Source: Nitrospirota bacterium
Lineage (GTDB): Bacteria; Nitrospirota; UBA9217
Length of the DNA stretch: 64,000 nt
Assembly: GCA_029858565.1 (NCBI GenBank)
Contig: JAOUEV010000011.1
Coordinates: forward strand, 1 to 64,000
Direction of reading: 5' to 3'
Shown here: piece after piece, positions 7,751 through 16,928 of the stretch
Layout: every line of letters starts with the position of its first letter
How positions within the stretch are numbered: the first letter of the stretch is position 1
Program-made: the position numbers and the translations under genes
Notes under the pieces: model-generated
What the model was told of the DNA's origin: nothing
The model's input: the letters and a program-made list of their open reading frames with translations, nothing else
Database searches by the model: none

Positions 7751-7902
7751 CAAGCCCATTCAACGCAGAGTGACGCTGAGAACCCTATGATGAAAGCTGA
7801 AGAAGAGAAATCCTGGAAGCAGGCAGCGAATATCATAGGCGACTTTCATGGAATTTTCAGCATTGAATGAAGTGTCCTCTTTACAGCAGTCGTAACGCAC
7901 TT

Positions 7903-8742
7903 ATGGACATCAAAAAGATACTGTCATATTTCAGCAAGACCAAGGAAGGCCCTCAGCCGAAGATCGCGCTGGTACTGGGCGGCGGATCAGCTCGCGGTTT
8001 CGCGCATATCGGCGTGATCCGGGTGCTGGAGAAGGAGAATATCCCCGTCGACATGATCATCGGAACGAGCGTGGGCAGCCTGATCGGCGCGATCTATGCC
8101 TATGATGTCAACAGCTTCGAACTGGAGTGGAGCGCCTTCAGTCTCGAACGGGACGATATTTTCGATTACGGTCTGGTCACGGCATTCACGGGAATGGGTG
8201 CGGCAAAGGGCGAGAAGCTGGAAGCCTTTGTCCGGAGCAAAATTCCGATCGAGAACATCGAGGACCTGAAAATCCCTTTTGCGGCGGTGGCTACTGATCT
8301 GAAGCAGGGAAAGCGGGTCGTCCTGGACCGGGGGCCGGTGGCACGGGCGGTCCGGGCAAGCTGCGCGATTCCGGGCGTGTTCCAGCCGGTGGAGCAGGAT
8401 GGACGTTTGCTGGTGGACGGCGGCGTGGTGGACAACATCCCGGTTTCCGTTGCCCGTGAGCGCGGCGCGGACATCATCATTGCCGTGGATATCGGTGTGA
8501 GCATCGAGAACAACGACATATCCAACCTCTTCGAGGTCGTTCTCCAGTCGATCCAGATCATGGCGGCCGAGAACGTGAAAGTCAAGGCAAAGGAAGCCGA
8601 CGTGCTCATATCACCGGCACTGGGCAAGGTGGGTATGATGGATTTCAGCAAGAAGAAGCTCTGCATGCAGGCCGGCATCGAGGCGACGCAGAAAGCCTTG
8701 CCCGCCATAAAGGATAAGATCGATGCCTGGAGAAGATCGTGA
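7903..8742 (+). CDS. Patatin-like phospholipase (cytoplasmic copy)
   Basis: A 279-residue patatin-family acyl hydrolase of the RssA type. The oxyanion loop GGGSARGFAHIG (26-37), the nucleophile elbow GTSVGS (S56) and the DGG box with the catalytic aspartate (D172, LLVDGGVVDNIP) are all intact, so a Ser-Asp dyad esterase acting on lipids is expected. There is no signal sequence. It is followed 43 bp later by a second, clearly related patatin gene, so this is a tandem duplication: both share FDYG, TGMG and the C-terminal KCMQAGIEATQKA-type ending. Start set at M of MDIKKIL; the upstream alternative begins in spacer-like sequence. Confidence 0.88.
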   Translation: MDIKKILSYFSKTKEGPQPKIALVLGGGSARGFAHIGVIRVLEKENIPVDMIIGTSVGSLIGAIYAYDVNSFELEWSAFSLERDDIFDYGLVTAFTGMGAAKGEKLEAFVRSKIPIENIEDLKIPFAAVATDLKQGKRVVLDRGPVARAVRASCAIPGVFQPVEQDGRLLVDGGVVDNIPVSVARERGADIIIAVDIGVSIENNDISNLFEVVLQSIQIMAAENVKVKAKEADVLISPALGKVGMMDFSKKKLCMQAGIEATQKALPAIKDKIDAWRRS

Positions 8743-8785
8743 TCCCCCCGGGGACCGTTCCGTCATTCGGCAAGGAGAAACAATC

Positions 8786-9682
8786 ATGAAGCATACAGTC
8801 TCGCTGCTCTTATGTGTTCTGCTGGCGCTTACGTCCTGCAAGACCATGGAGGGACCGGGTAACGGCATTGAACTGCCGCGGCCGAAGGTGGCGCTGGTGC
8901 TCGGCGGAGGAGCTGCCCGGGGCTTCGCGCACATCGGCGTGATACGCGCGCTGGAGCAGGAAAAGATCCCGATCGATATGGTCGTGGGCACGAGTGTGGG
9001 CAGCTTGATCGGAGCGATCTATGCAGCCGACCGAAACAGCTTTGAGCTTGAGTGGACCGCCTTCACCCTGGAGAAGGAGACCCTGTTCGATTACGGGATC
9101 ATGAACGCGTTCACCGGCATGGGTATTGCCAAAGGTGACAAGCTGGAGGAATTCGTCAAAAGCAAGATAACCATCGCGAACATCGAGGGTCTCATGATCC
9201 CCTACGCTGCCGTGGCAACGGACCTGAATCGCGGTGAGCGTGTTGTGCTTGAGAGGGGATCTGTTGCGAAAGCGGTGAGGGCCAGCAGCGCCATTCCGGG
9301 CGTGTTCCAGCCGGTGAACCATCTGGGGAGGAACCTCGTGGACGGCGGCGTGATGGATAATATCCCTGTTGCCGTGGCGCGCGAGCGGGGTGCGGACCTC
9401 ATTATCGCCGTAGACATAAGCGAAAACGTGACCAACTTCAATCTCACCAACCTTCTTGATGTGATGCTCCAGTCCATAACCATCATGGGCGCGGAAAACG
9501 CCAAGGCCAGAAAAAAGGACGCTGATGTGCTTATTGCGCCGGCGGTCGGCGATGTGGGAATGCTGGATTTCACCCAGAAGAAGCGCTGCATGCAGGCCGG
9601 GATCGAGGCGACGCAGAAGGCCATGCCGGAGATCAAGGCGAAGATCGAGGAATGGGGGAGGAAGCGGCTGGCGCAGAAGTGA
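8786..9682 (+). CDS. Patatin-like phospholipase, predicted lipoprotein (tandem copy)
   Basis: A 298-residue patatin-family protein. It differs from its upstream twin by an N-terminal signal with lipobox LTSC (lipidated C18), so this copy should be attached to a membrane facing the periplasm while the first is cytoplasmic. The catalytic parts are GGGAARGFAHIG (40-51), GTSVGS (S70) and LVDGGVMDNIPVAVARERG, all intact. AAGGAGAAACAATC supplies a good ribosome site before the ATG at 8786. The two genes probably form one transcript. The substrate is unknown; phospholipids are usual for the family. Confidence 0.88.
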   Translation: MKHTVSLLLCVLLALTSCKTMEGPGNGIELPRPKVALVLGGGAARGFAHIGVIRALEQEKIPIDMVVGTSVGSLIGAIYAADRNSFELEWTAFTLEKETLFDYGIMNAFTGMGIAKGDKLEEFVKSKITIANIEGLMIPYAAVATDLNRGERVVLERGSVAKAVRASSAIPGVFQPVNHLGRNLVDGGVMDNIPVAVARERGADLIIAVDISENVTNFNLTNLLDVMLQSITIMGAENAKARKKDADVLIAPAVGDVGMLDFTQKKRCMQAGIEATQKAMPEIKAKIEEWGRKRLAQK

Positions 9683-9683
9683 G

Positions 9684-10109
9684 GTGACTCCATGGAGGAT
9701 CATATACGTTCACCACAGAGACACAGAGGAAACCGTCTACTTCCACAGGGAACTGACGGAACGGCTGATTGCCTGCGCTATCGAGGTGCATCGTCATCTC
9801 GGTCCGGGTCTGCTCGAATCCGCCTATGATGAGTGCTTTTGCTACGAGCTTGAAAAGAACGGCATTCCTTCGGAACGTCAAAAAGCACTCCCCTTGACCT
9901 ACAAGGAGATCAAGCTTGACTGCGGATATCGCATGGATGTGGTTGCAGACAGGAAAGTGGTCGTAGAGCTTAAATGTGTTGATAGGATATTGCCGATCCA
10001 TGAGGCCCAGCTGCTGACCTATCTGAAACTGTCGGGATGCAAGGTGGGTCTCCTCATCAATTTTCATGCTGCCACATTGAAAGAAGGGATCAAGAGGCTT
10101 GTCTTGTAG
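9684..10109 (+). CDS. GxxExxY protein (PDDEXK_3-like)
   Basis: About 141 residues. The naming motif is seen as GPGLLESAY, preceded by ELTERLIACAIEVHRHL and followed by YKEIKLDCGYRMDVVADRKVVVELK, where D...V-V-E-L-K is the restriction-nuclease-like core, and by QLLTYLKLSGCKVGLLINF. The function of the family is unknown. No in-frame ATG exists near the expected N-terminus: the GTG at 9684 is used here, and the ATG at 9692 is in another frame, so the start may be damaged. The gene is bracketed by CACAGAGACACAGAGG-type repeats in inverted orientation (9709-9729 and 10113-10141), the left one lying within the reading frame. Confidence 0.75.
   Translation: MTPWRIIYVHHRDTEETVYFHRELTERLIACAIEVHRHLGPGLLESAYDECFCYELEKNGIPSERQKALPLTYKEIKLDCGYRMDVVADRKVVVELKCVDRILPIHEAQLLTYLKLSGCKVGLLINFHAATLKEGIKRLVL
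9709..9729 (+). repeat. Left arm of inverted repeat around GxxExxY gene
   Basis: CCACAGAGACACAGAGG, inverted relative to the copy at 10113-10141. Confidence 0.65.
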
Positions 10110-10112
10110 GGG

Positions 10113-10141
10113 CTCTCAGTGTCTCTGTGCCTCTGTGGTTC
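10113..10141 (-). repeat. Right arm of inverted repeat around GxxExxY gene
   Basis: Reverse-complement reading gives ACCACAGAGGCACAGAGACA, matching the left arm at 9709-9729. It begins three bases after the stop codon of the GxxExxY gene. Confidence 0.65.
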
Positions 10142-10162
10142 CTGAACTGAAAGGCTATTTTC

Positions 10163-11014
10163 ATGATCGCTAAGTTCAAGATCATCCTCGAGATGATCAA
10201 GTTCGAGCACACCATCTTCGCGCTGCCCTTTGCCTTCACCGGCGCGCTTCTGGCCCTGGACGGTCTTCCGTCATGGTCCCAGGCGTTCTGGATCATTGTC
10301 GCCATGGTCGGCGCGCGGTCCGCGGCAATGGGGTTCAACCGCTGGGCTGACCGGAAGATCGACGCCGAGAACCCGCGCACCAGGACCCGGGCACTGCCGC
10401 TGGGCCTGGTGACGCCTGGTCAGGTACTTGTCTTCATCGCGGTCTCGTCAGCAATACTGATGGTCGCAGCGTATATGCTGAATCCTCTGTCCTTTTATCT
10501 GTCCCCGCTGGCGCTGGCCATCGTGTTCTTCTATTCCTATACCAAGAGATTCACCTTCCTGGCGCATGCTTTTCTTGGATTGGCCATCTCAGGCGCGCCT
10601 ATGGGCGCCTGGATCGCCGTGACCGGACGGTTCGAACTTCCCGCGCTCGTCCTCGGGACCGCAGTGCTGTTCTGGCTCCTGGGATTCGATATCCTCTACG
10701 CCCTTCAGGACCTGGATTTCGACCGCGCGTCGGGTCTCCATTCGATCCCGCAGAGATTCGGCATCAGGACGTCGCTCTGGATCTCCCGGGTATCCCATGG
10801 GGTGACCATGTTTGCGCTGTTCTCGCTCTACTGGCTTCTGCCGGTCGGGTTGTACTATTTCTCCGGCGTGCTGACAGCCCTGGGGCTGATCGTATACGAG
10901 CATTCCCTGGTAAAGGAGAACGACCTGTCGAAGCTGAATATGGCGTTCTTCAATATGAACGGATGGATCAGCGTTACAATCTTTATGTTCACCCTCCTCG
11001 ATGTGCTGATGTAA
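10163..11014 (+). CDS. UbiA-family prenyltransferase (4-hydroxybenzoate / menaquinone type)
   Basis: A 283-residue polytopic membrane protein with about eight hydrophobic segments. The first prenyl-diphosphate motif is N59-R-W-x-D63-R-x-I-D67 followed by NPRTRTR; the second is DLDFDRASGLHSIPQRFG. Both Asp-rich motifs bind Mg2+ and the polyprenyl diphosphate. The sequence resembles the UbiA-like 4-hydroxybenzoate octaprenyltransferase subgroup that includes MqnP of the futalosine menaquinone pathway, so it likely attaches the isoprenoid tail of the quinone used by the Nuo complex encoded downstream. Which aromatic acceptor is used cannot be told from sequence alone. It stands alone, flanked by repeat DNA on both sides. 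Confidence 0.85.
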   Translation: MIAKFKIILEMIKFEHTIFALPFAFTGALLALDGLPSWSQAFWIIVAMVGARSAAMGFNRWADRKIDAENPRTRTRALPLGLVTPGQVLVFIAVSSAILMVAAYMLNPLSFYLSPLALAIVFFYSYTKRFTFLAHAFLGLAISGAPMGAWIAVTGRFELPALVLGTAVLFWLLGFDILYALQDLDFDRASGLHSIPQRFGIRTSLWISRVSHGVTMFALFSLYWLLPVGLYYFSGVLTALGLIVYEHSLVKENDLSKLNMAFFNMNGWISVTIFMFTLLDVLM

Positions 11015-11044
11015 ATACTGCTAGAATAGAAAAAACGAATGCGG

Positions 11045-11141
11045 TTTCGCGCGAAGCCGCAAAGTCGCAAAGAACATCGGAACAAGCTCATTCTCTGGAA
11101 CCGGGATTTGCTTTGAGTTTTTGCGCGAGACGCTTTAGTGG
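11045..11141. repeat. CGCGAAGCCGCAAAG-type inverted repeat
   Basis: The left arm at 11045-11075 contains CGCGCGAAGCCGCAAAGTCG. The right arm at about 11110-11141 contains TTTTTGCGCGAGACGCTTTA, an imperfect reverse complement. No gene is enclosed. It belongs to the same class as the repeats at 50605-50773 and 57022-57486. Confidence 0.5.
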
Positions 11142-11191
11142 TTGATTTTTGCAAAGACAGGATTCACTATAAATCACGCTACGAGGTACCC

Positions 11192-13891
11192 ATGCATACG
11201 TCTGCGAATCACCATCAGCCTCAAGCCATCCGGCTTGCCGATTACAGGCCCTATGACTACCGCATAGAGACCGTGAACCTCCAGTTCGAACTGGGCGAGG
11301 ACAGGACCATTGTCAAATCGCTCATGACCGTGGTCTGCATTCACGATACATGCGAGGGTATCCATCCGCTGGTGCTGAACGGCAGCGGACTGAAGCTTCT
11401 CTCCGTGCGGCTCAACGACCGGGCGCTGACCGAGCGGGACTACAAGATCGACGACGAGACCTTGACGATCATCCCGGTGCCGGACCGGTTCTCGCTCGAG
11501 ATCGACACGGAGATCGACCCCGGCGCGAACACCGAGCTGTCCGGTCTCTACCGTTCGGGCAGCATGTTCTGCACCCAGTGCGAGGCCGAGGGTTTCCGGA
11601 AGATCACCTATTTCCCTGACCGGCCCGATGTGCTTACCCGGTTCATGACGACCATCGTGGCGGACAAGGCAAAGTATCCTGTGCTCCTGTCCAACGGGAA
11701 TCTGGTCGGGAAGGGGGACTCGGACAAAGGAAGGCATTTCGCAACCTGGCACGATCCCTTTCCCAAGCCCGCATACCTATTCGCGCTCGTGGCGGGTGAC
11801 CTGGCGCGGATAGAGGACGACTTCATCACCATGTCCGGCAAAAAGGTTGGACTCCATATCTATGTGCAGCACCACAACAAGGATAAATGCGGCCATGCCA
11901 TGCTGTCGCTCAAGGAAGCGATGAAATGGGACGAGAAGGTCTACGGCCGGGAGTATGACCTGGACCTCATGATGATCGTCGCGACCGATGATTTCAATAT
12001 GGGAGCCATGGAGAACAAGGGCCTGAACATATTCAACTCCAAGTATGTGCTCGCAAAGCCCGAGACCGCAACGGACAGCGACTACCAGGGGATCATGGGT
12101 GTGGTGGGGCATGAGTATTTCCATAACTGGTCCGGCGACCGGGTGACCTGCCGCGACTGGTTCCAGCTTTCGCTCAAAGAGGGATTTACGGTGTTCCGTG
12201 ACCAGCAGTTCATGGAGGACATGACCTCTGCCGGTGTCAAGCGGATCAGCGATGTGAGCATCCTCAGGGCCCACCAGTTTCGCGAGGACAGCGGTCCCAT
12301 GGCGCATCCGGTTCGGCCCGATTCCTATGTTGAGATCAACAACTTCTACACGGTAACGGTCTACAACAAGGGCGCGGAAGTGATCAGGATGCTGCGGACC
12401 CTGCTTGGACCGGAAGGTTTCAGAAAGGGAACGGACCTCTACTTTTCCCGCCACGACGGCCAGGCGGTCACCACCGATGATTTCGTCAGGGCATTGGAAG
12501 ACGCGAACAAGACCGACCTTTCGCAGTTCAAACGCTGGTATACCCAGTCCGGGACACCGGAGCTGACAGTGACCCGTCGCTATGAGCCGCGGGATAAGAC
12601 CTACTCATTGACCTTCAAGCAGAGCTGTCCTCCGACCCCGGGCCAGGTACAGAAAGAACCCTTTGTCATCCCCATTGCTGTTGGTTTGCTGGGGAAGGAC
12701 GGGAAGGACCTTATTCTTAATATCGACGCGGGGACACGGGGACGCGGAGATGCGGAGAAGGGAATGCCCGACAGGGGGCGACAGGGCGGCACGACAACAG
12801 CCATCCTCGAACTGCGGGAGGCGGAGCAGACCTTCACTTTCACGGATATTTCGGAAGAGCCGGTGCCGTCGATGCTTCGGGGCTTCTCAGCCCCGGTCAG
12901 GGTGAAGCTCGACCTGACCGATGACGAACGGCTGTTCCTCATGGCCCACGACTCCGATGCCTTCAACCGCTGGGACGCGGGGCAGCAGCTTGCGGTGAAG
13001 CTCATTCTGGATCTGGTAAAGGATTTCCAGGCCGGACGGCAGCTCGCGCTCGATAATCTGTTCATCGACGCGTTCAGGAATATCCTTGAAAGCGAACTGA
13101 AGGACAAGGCGTTCCAGGCTTTCGCGCTCTCGCTTCCGGGCGAGACCTATCTTTCCGATTTCCTCCCGGTCATAGATCCTGACGCCATATTCGAAGCAAG
13201 GACCTTTGTTCAGCAGACCCTGGCGGCGGCGCTGAAGCAGAGCTTTCTCAGGGTCTACCGGACGAACGTAGATACCGGTCCCTATCTGCCGGAGCAGGAG
13301 GCCATGGGCAAGCGGAGCCTCAAGAATATCTGCCTCTCCTATCTTGCGGAACTGGAGGACGAGGACGTGCGGAAGCTCTGCGTGGACCAGTTCAACACCG
13401 CGAACAATATGACGGACCGCGTGGCCGCGCTGGTGAACCTGGCGAACAATGATTGCCGTGAGAAGGATGAAGCGCTCGCGTCATTCGGCGAGCAGTGGAA
13501 GGACGATCCCCTGGTAATGGACAAGTGGTTCGCTATTCAGGCAACCTCGCGGCTGTCGGACACGCTCGGCCGGGTGAAGGCTCTCATGAAGCACCCGGCT
13601 TTCACCATCAAGAACCCGAACAAGGTGCGCGCGCTGATCGGCGCGTTCTCGTCCAACGCCGTCCGGTTCCACGACCTGTCGGGCGAAGGATACCGGTTCC
13701 TCGGGGACAACGTTCTTGCCATAGACCCGCTGAATCCCCAGATCGCCGCCAGGCTTGTTTCCGCTTTTACGCTCTGGAAACGGTATGAGGCCGGCCGCCA
13801 GAAGCTCATGAAGGCCGAACTGGAGCGCATTCTGAATACGCCGAAACTGTCCAAGGATGTATACGAAGTGGTATCGAAGAGCCTGGCGTAA
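11192..13891 (+). CDS. pepN: Aminopeptidase N (M1 family)
   Basis: An 899-residue zinc aminopeptidase of the E. coli PepN type. The exopeptidase motif GAMEN is at 271-275 and the zinc site HEYFH at 307-311 with E330 in the following LKEG. The flanking NWSGDRVTCRDWFQLSLKEG is nearly identical to the E. coli pattern. The C-terminal half keeps the DUF3458-type domains, and the length is typical. Oddity: residues about 512-533 (AGTRGRGDAEKGMPDRGRQGG) are encoded by GCGGGGACACGGGGACGCGG-like DNA that matches the dispersed repeat class of this genome, so a repeat seems to have entered the frame between two beta strands without breaking it. Start at 11192 after ACGAGG. Confidence 0.92.
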   Translation: MHTSANHHQPQAIRLADYRPYDYRIETVNLQFELGEDRTIVKSLMTVVCIHDTCEGIHPLVLNGSGLKLLSVRLNDRALTERDYKIDDETLTIIPVPDRFSLEIDTEIDPGANTELSGLYRSGSMFCTQCEAEGFRKITYFPDRPDVLTRFMTTIVADKAKYPVLLSNGNLVGKGDSDKGRHFATWHDPFPKPAYLFALVAGDLARIEDDFITMSGKKVGLHIYVQHHNKDKCGHAMLSLKEAMKWDEKVYGREYDLDLMMIVATDDFNMGAMENKGLNIFNSKYVLAKPETATDSDYQGIMGVVGHEYFHNWSGDRVTCRDWFQLSLKEGFTVFRDQQFMEDMTSAGVKRISDVSILRAHQFREDSGPMAHPVRPDSYVEINNFYTVTVYNKGAEVIRMLRTLLGPEGFRKGTDLYFSRHDGQAVTTDDFVRALEDANKTDLSQFKRWYTQSGTPELTVTRRYEPRDKTYSLTFKQSCPPTPGQVQKEPFVIPIAVGLLGKDGKDLILNIDAGTRGRGDAEKGMPDRGRQGGTTTAILELREAEQTFTFTDISEEPVPSMLRGFSAPVRVKLDLTDDERLFLMAHDSDAFNRWDAGQQLAVKLILDLVKDFQAGRQLALDNLFIDAFRNILESELKDKAFQAFALSLPGETYLSDFLPVIDPDAIFEARTFVQQTLAAALKQSFLRVYRTNVDTGPYLPEQEAMGKRSLKNICLSYLAELEDEDVRKLCVDQFNTANNMTDRVAALVNLANNDCREKDEALASFGEQWKDDPLVMDKWFAIQATSRLSDTLGRVKALMKHPAFTIKNPNKVRALIGAFSSNAVRFHDLSGEGYRFLGDNVLAIDPLNPQIAARLVSAFTLWKRYEAGRQKLMKAELERILNTPKLSKDVYEVVSKSLA

Positions 13892-13903
13892 GGCGGGGGG
13901 AGC

Positions 13904-15820
13904 TTACAGAAGCAGTTTCTCGAACTCGCCGGCGGACACGGCCTTGCTGAAGTAGAAGCCCTGGCCCATGTCGCACCGGAGCAGGTGCAGGATGTTCCTT
14001 TGCTCTTCGGTCTCCACGCCTTCGGCAATGGTCTTGAGCCCGAGGCTCCGGGCGAGGGTCGTGATGGCGGTGATGATCGAGGCCGAGTCCTGGTCCCTGC
14101 TGACGTCGCGCACAAAGGAAATATCGATCTTCAGATTGTCGACCGGCAGTTTCTTGATGTAGCTGAGTGAAGAATACCCCGTCCCGAAGTCGTCCACCGA
14201 CAGCGTCACTCCCACGTCCTTCAGTCTTTTCAGCGTTTTGATCGCGAAATCCATGTCCTGCATGAACACGGTCTCGGTCACCTCGAGCGTCAAGCGCCGG
14301 GGGTCGAAACCGAAATTGTTGATCGTGTCCCGGACCATCGCCACCAGGTGCTGGTGCCGGAACTGGACCATCGACAGGTTCACGGACACGGGAAAATGGC
14401 GGTTCATCCGCTCCCATTTGCTGATCTGGTTGCACGCGGTCTCGAGGATCCATCGGCCCACCTCGATCACCATGCCGGTCTCCTCGAGAGAGGGAATGAA
14501 CCGTGCCGGTGAAACGACCCCGAGCTCGGCGTTCTGCCAGCGGACGAGCGCTTCAGCGCCCGCGACCTTTCGCGTCTGCAGGTCGCAATAGGGCTGGTAG
14601 TGCAGGAGGTATTCGCTGTTCCTGAGCGCGGCGAACAGCCGCCGTTCAAGAATGAAGAATTCCTTGACCCGGTTCGTGATCTCCTGGTCAAAGAACTGGA
14701 TCATGTTGCGGCCCTGGGCCTTCGCGCTTGCCAGCGCGAGGTCCGCGTTCTTGAGGAGCGTCCAGGCGTCATCCCCGTGGCCGGGATGGACCGCGATGCC
14801 GGTCGAGATGGTGACGATGATGTCGTGACCGCCGGCCGAGATCGTCTGGGACAGCGCTGTGCGAAGCTGCTGCGCGACCGCGCCCGCAAGCACCGGGTTC
14901 CTCTCGTCAACATGGATAACGCAGAACTCGTCGTTCCCTGTTCGCGCCACGATGTCGGCCGGTGAGACCGATGACTGGATCAAGCCGGCGATCTGCTTCA
15001 GTACGTCATCGCCGGCGTCAGAGCCGCACAGGTCGTTCACATGCTTGAACCGGTCGATATCCAGGATCAGGACCGATAGGGACGAACCCGCTGCCATGGC
15101 CGCGCGGACCGACTGTTCCAGCTGGCCGATCAGGGTGCGCCGGTTCGGCAGTCCGGTGAGCGGATCGTACCGGCCAAGATAATCGATGCGGTCCTCCAGG
15201 TGACGTTCCCGCGTCAGGTCACGGGCCGTGGATACCATTCTCGTAACGACACCCTTGTCGTTCCGAAAGGGCACGACACGCTCCCCGATGAGCAGCGGCC
15301 CTCCCTCCCGCGTTCTGCCGTCGATGTCTTTCATGAATTCGCCGCCGGAACGGACCGTATCGCGCATCTGGCGGAACAGGCCGGCATCATTATACCAGGG
15401 CATGCGCGGCGACGGCCATATGTTGACGAGCGTGTCTTTGAGGTAGCCGGTGGACCGTTCCACGGCATCATTGACATACTCGATCCTGCCGGAGGTGGTC
15501 ATGATGGTTATCAGGTCGCTGGATGCATCGGCGGCCTGGCGGAAGCGACCGATCGCGCTGTCCGATCTTCTGCGGCGCAGCACTTCCCGACGGAACAATG
15601 CCGACAGTGCGAATATCACGATAAAGATCGCGAGAGCAAAAGCGAAGGCCAGGGACCACAGTCGAAGAAGGGAAGGGCGATCAAGGCCATCAAGTGAGGG
15701 CAGCGGTGAGTGCTCGATAAAGGAAACGTGAGAGAGAACGAGGCCTCCTGCCGCAGCTGTCAGCAGGAGCATGCCAAGGCTGAGTATACGGAAAAATCTA
15801 TTTTGTTTGAATATCTTCAT
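13904..15820 (-). CDS. Membrane GGDEF/EAL protein with PAS domain
   Basis: A 638-residue c-di-GMP protein. Hydrophobic segments lie at about 9-32 and 51-76, a PAS domain at about 95-205, a GGDEF domain at about 215-380 and an EAL domain at about 388-635. The cyclase signature reads GNDEF (295-299) instead of GGDEF, and the second glycine is normally needed for GTP binding, so cyclase activity is doubtful. The EAL side looks complete: EAL at 423-425 and DDFGTGYSSL with the metal aspartates. It probably degrades c-di-GMP. It converges with pepN (12 bp between stops) and is a paralogue of the protein at 18470-20764. Confidence 0.88.
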   Translation of the reverse strand: MKIFKQNRFFRILSLGMLLLTAAAGGLVLSHVSFIEHSPLPSLDGLDRPSLLRLWSLAFAFALAIFIVIFALSALFRREVLRRRRSDSAIGRFRQAADASSDLITIMTTSGRIEYVNDAVERSTGYLKDTLVNIWPSPRMPWYNDAGLFRQMRDTVRSGGEFMKDIDGRTREGGPLLIGERVVPFRNDKGVVTRMVSTARDLTRERHLEDRIDYLGRYDPLTGLPNRRTLIGQLEQSVRAAMAAGSSLSVLILDIDRFKHVNDLCGSDAGDDVLKQIAGLIQSSVSPADIVARTGNDEFCVIHVDERNPVLAGAVAQQLRTALSQTISAGGHDIIVTISTGIAVHPGHGDDAWTLLKNADLALASAKAQGRNMIQFFDQEITNRVKEFFILERRLFAALRNSEYLLHYQPYCDLQTRKVAGAEALVRWQNAELGVVSPARFIPSLEETGMVIEVGRWILETACNQISKWERMNRHFPVSVNLSMVQFRHQHLVAMVRDTINNFGFDPRRLTLEVTETVFMQDMDFAIKTLKRLKDVGVTLSVDDFGTGYSSLSYIKKLPVDNLKIDISFVRDVSRDQDSASIITAITTLARSLGLKTIAEGVETEEQRNILHLLRCDMGQGFYFSKAVSAGEFEKLLL

Positions 15821-15999
15821 CGCAGGGTGTCTGTCGCCGGCCGGAATGTGCAGGAATTATAGCACAGCTGGGAGGTGCCGTTGAAGAAGAGATATGAACT
15901 GCTTGTGACGGCGGAGGTGCCGGGCGGGGTTTCAACTTGCAATTTGAAAGGACTTATACTATCTTCACGTCAGGAGCGGAGATAGTTAGGAGGTGTTCA

Positions 16000-16506
16000 A
16001 TGGCATTTACAGAGATAAAGACCAGTGAGTTGAAGGACAATCCTTTTACCCTGATCGGCAGCGACTGGATGCTGATCACGGCAGGCTCCCTGGAAAATTT
16101 CAACACCATGACCGCGAGTTGGGGCGGCCTGGGAGTATTATGGGAGCGAAAGGTCAGCTATATATTCATCAGGCCGAACCGCTATACCTACGAGTTCGTC
16201 GAGCGTTCGCCGCTCTTTTCCCTGTCCTTCTTTGAGGAGAGCCAAAGAAAGACGCTCCAGTATTGCGGTACCCATTCCGGCAGGAATACGGATAAGGTGA
16301 AGGAGGCGGGCCTGACTCCCGTCCACGACGGCGGACTCGTCTATTTCAGCGAGGCCAGGCTGGTGCTCGGCTGCAGGAAGGTGTACTTCCAGGATGTCGA
16401 TCCCGGGAAGTTCCTTGATCCGGCGATCAACAGCATGTATCCCCAGAAGGACTACCACCGGATGTACGTGGGTGAGATCGTGAAATGCCTGCGAAAAGGA
16501 GCGTGA
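16000..16506 (+). CDS. Flavin reductase-like domain protein
   Basis: A 168-residue protein starting at the ATG at 16000, preceded by TTAGGAGGTGTTCA, a strong ribosome site. The N-terminal NPFTLIGSDWMLITAG and MTASWGGLGVLWERKV segments are typical of the flavin reductase-like / DIM6-NTAB FMN-binding split-barrel fold. IRPNRYTYEFVERSPLFSLSFF and CGTHSGRNTDK complete the pattern. It probably binds FMN and moves electrons from NAD(P)H to flavin or another acceptor in the cytoplasm. Only two bases separate it from the cupin gene, so the two are co-transcribed. Confidence 0.85.
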   Translation: MAFTEIKTSELKDNPFTLIGSDWMLITAGSLENFNTMTASWGGLGVLWERKVSYIFIRPNRYTYEFVERSPLFSLSFFEESQRKTLQYCGTHSGRNTDKVKEAGLTPVHDGGLVYFSEARLVLGCRKVYFQDVDPGKFLDPAINSMYPQKDYHRMYVGEIVKCLRKGA

Positions 16507-16508
16507 CC

Positions 16509-16871
16509 ATGCCGACCGTGATAAAGTCGCCCAAGATCATCGAGGCTGCGGGGAATAAACCGAAGATCATTGAAGAATATATTGGCAGGGTAAACAGCGG
16601 GACCGAGGAGATGAGCATTGCGCGGATGAAGAGCCCGTCCGGGTGGATTGAGCCGGCACAAAGGCCGGATTTTGATGAATATACCGTTGTGCTGAAGGGG
16701 ATGCTGCGCGTTGAGACCGACAAGGGATCACAGGATATTACCGCGGGGCAGGCAGTGATCATCCGGAAAGGAGAACGGGTGCGGTACAGCACTCCGGGTC
16801 CCGAGGGCGCGGAATATGTGGCCGTATGCATGCCCGCGTTCTCACCGGGGACGGTCCACCGGGAAGAGTAA
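16509..16871 (+). CDS. Cupin domain protein
   Basis: A 120-residue single-domain cupin. The recognisable part is DEYTVVLKGMLRVETDKGSQDITAGQAVIIRKGERVRYSTPGPEGAEYVAVC, the two beta-barrel motifs of cupins. The usual metal histidines of motif 1 are absent (DEYTVVL has no HxH), so metal binding, if any, is not canonical. It immediately follows the flavin reductase gene, which points to a shared but unknown process. Start at 16509; the cysteine-poor N-terminus suggests a cytosolic protein. Confidence 0.8.
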   Translation: MPTVIKSPKIIEAAGNKPKIIEEYIGRVNSGTEEMSIARMKSPSGWIEPAQRPDFDEYTVVLKGMLRVETDKGSQDITAGQAVIIRKGERVRYSTPGPEGAEYVAVCMPAFSPGTVHREE

Positions 16872-16928
16872 AAGCAGTTCCTGATCAGCAGCGGGCAGTT
16901 ATTCTCATCACCAGACGAGGAGCAGGGT

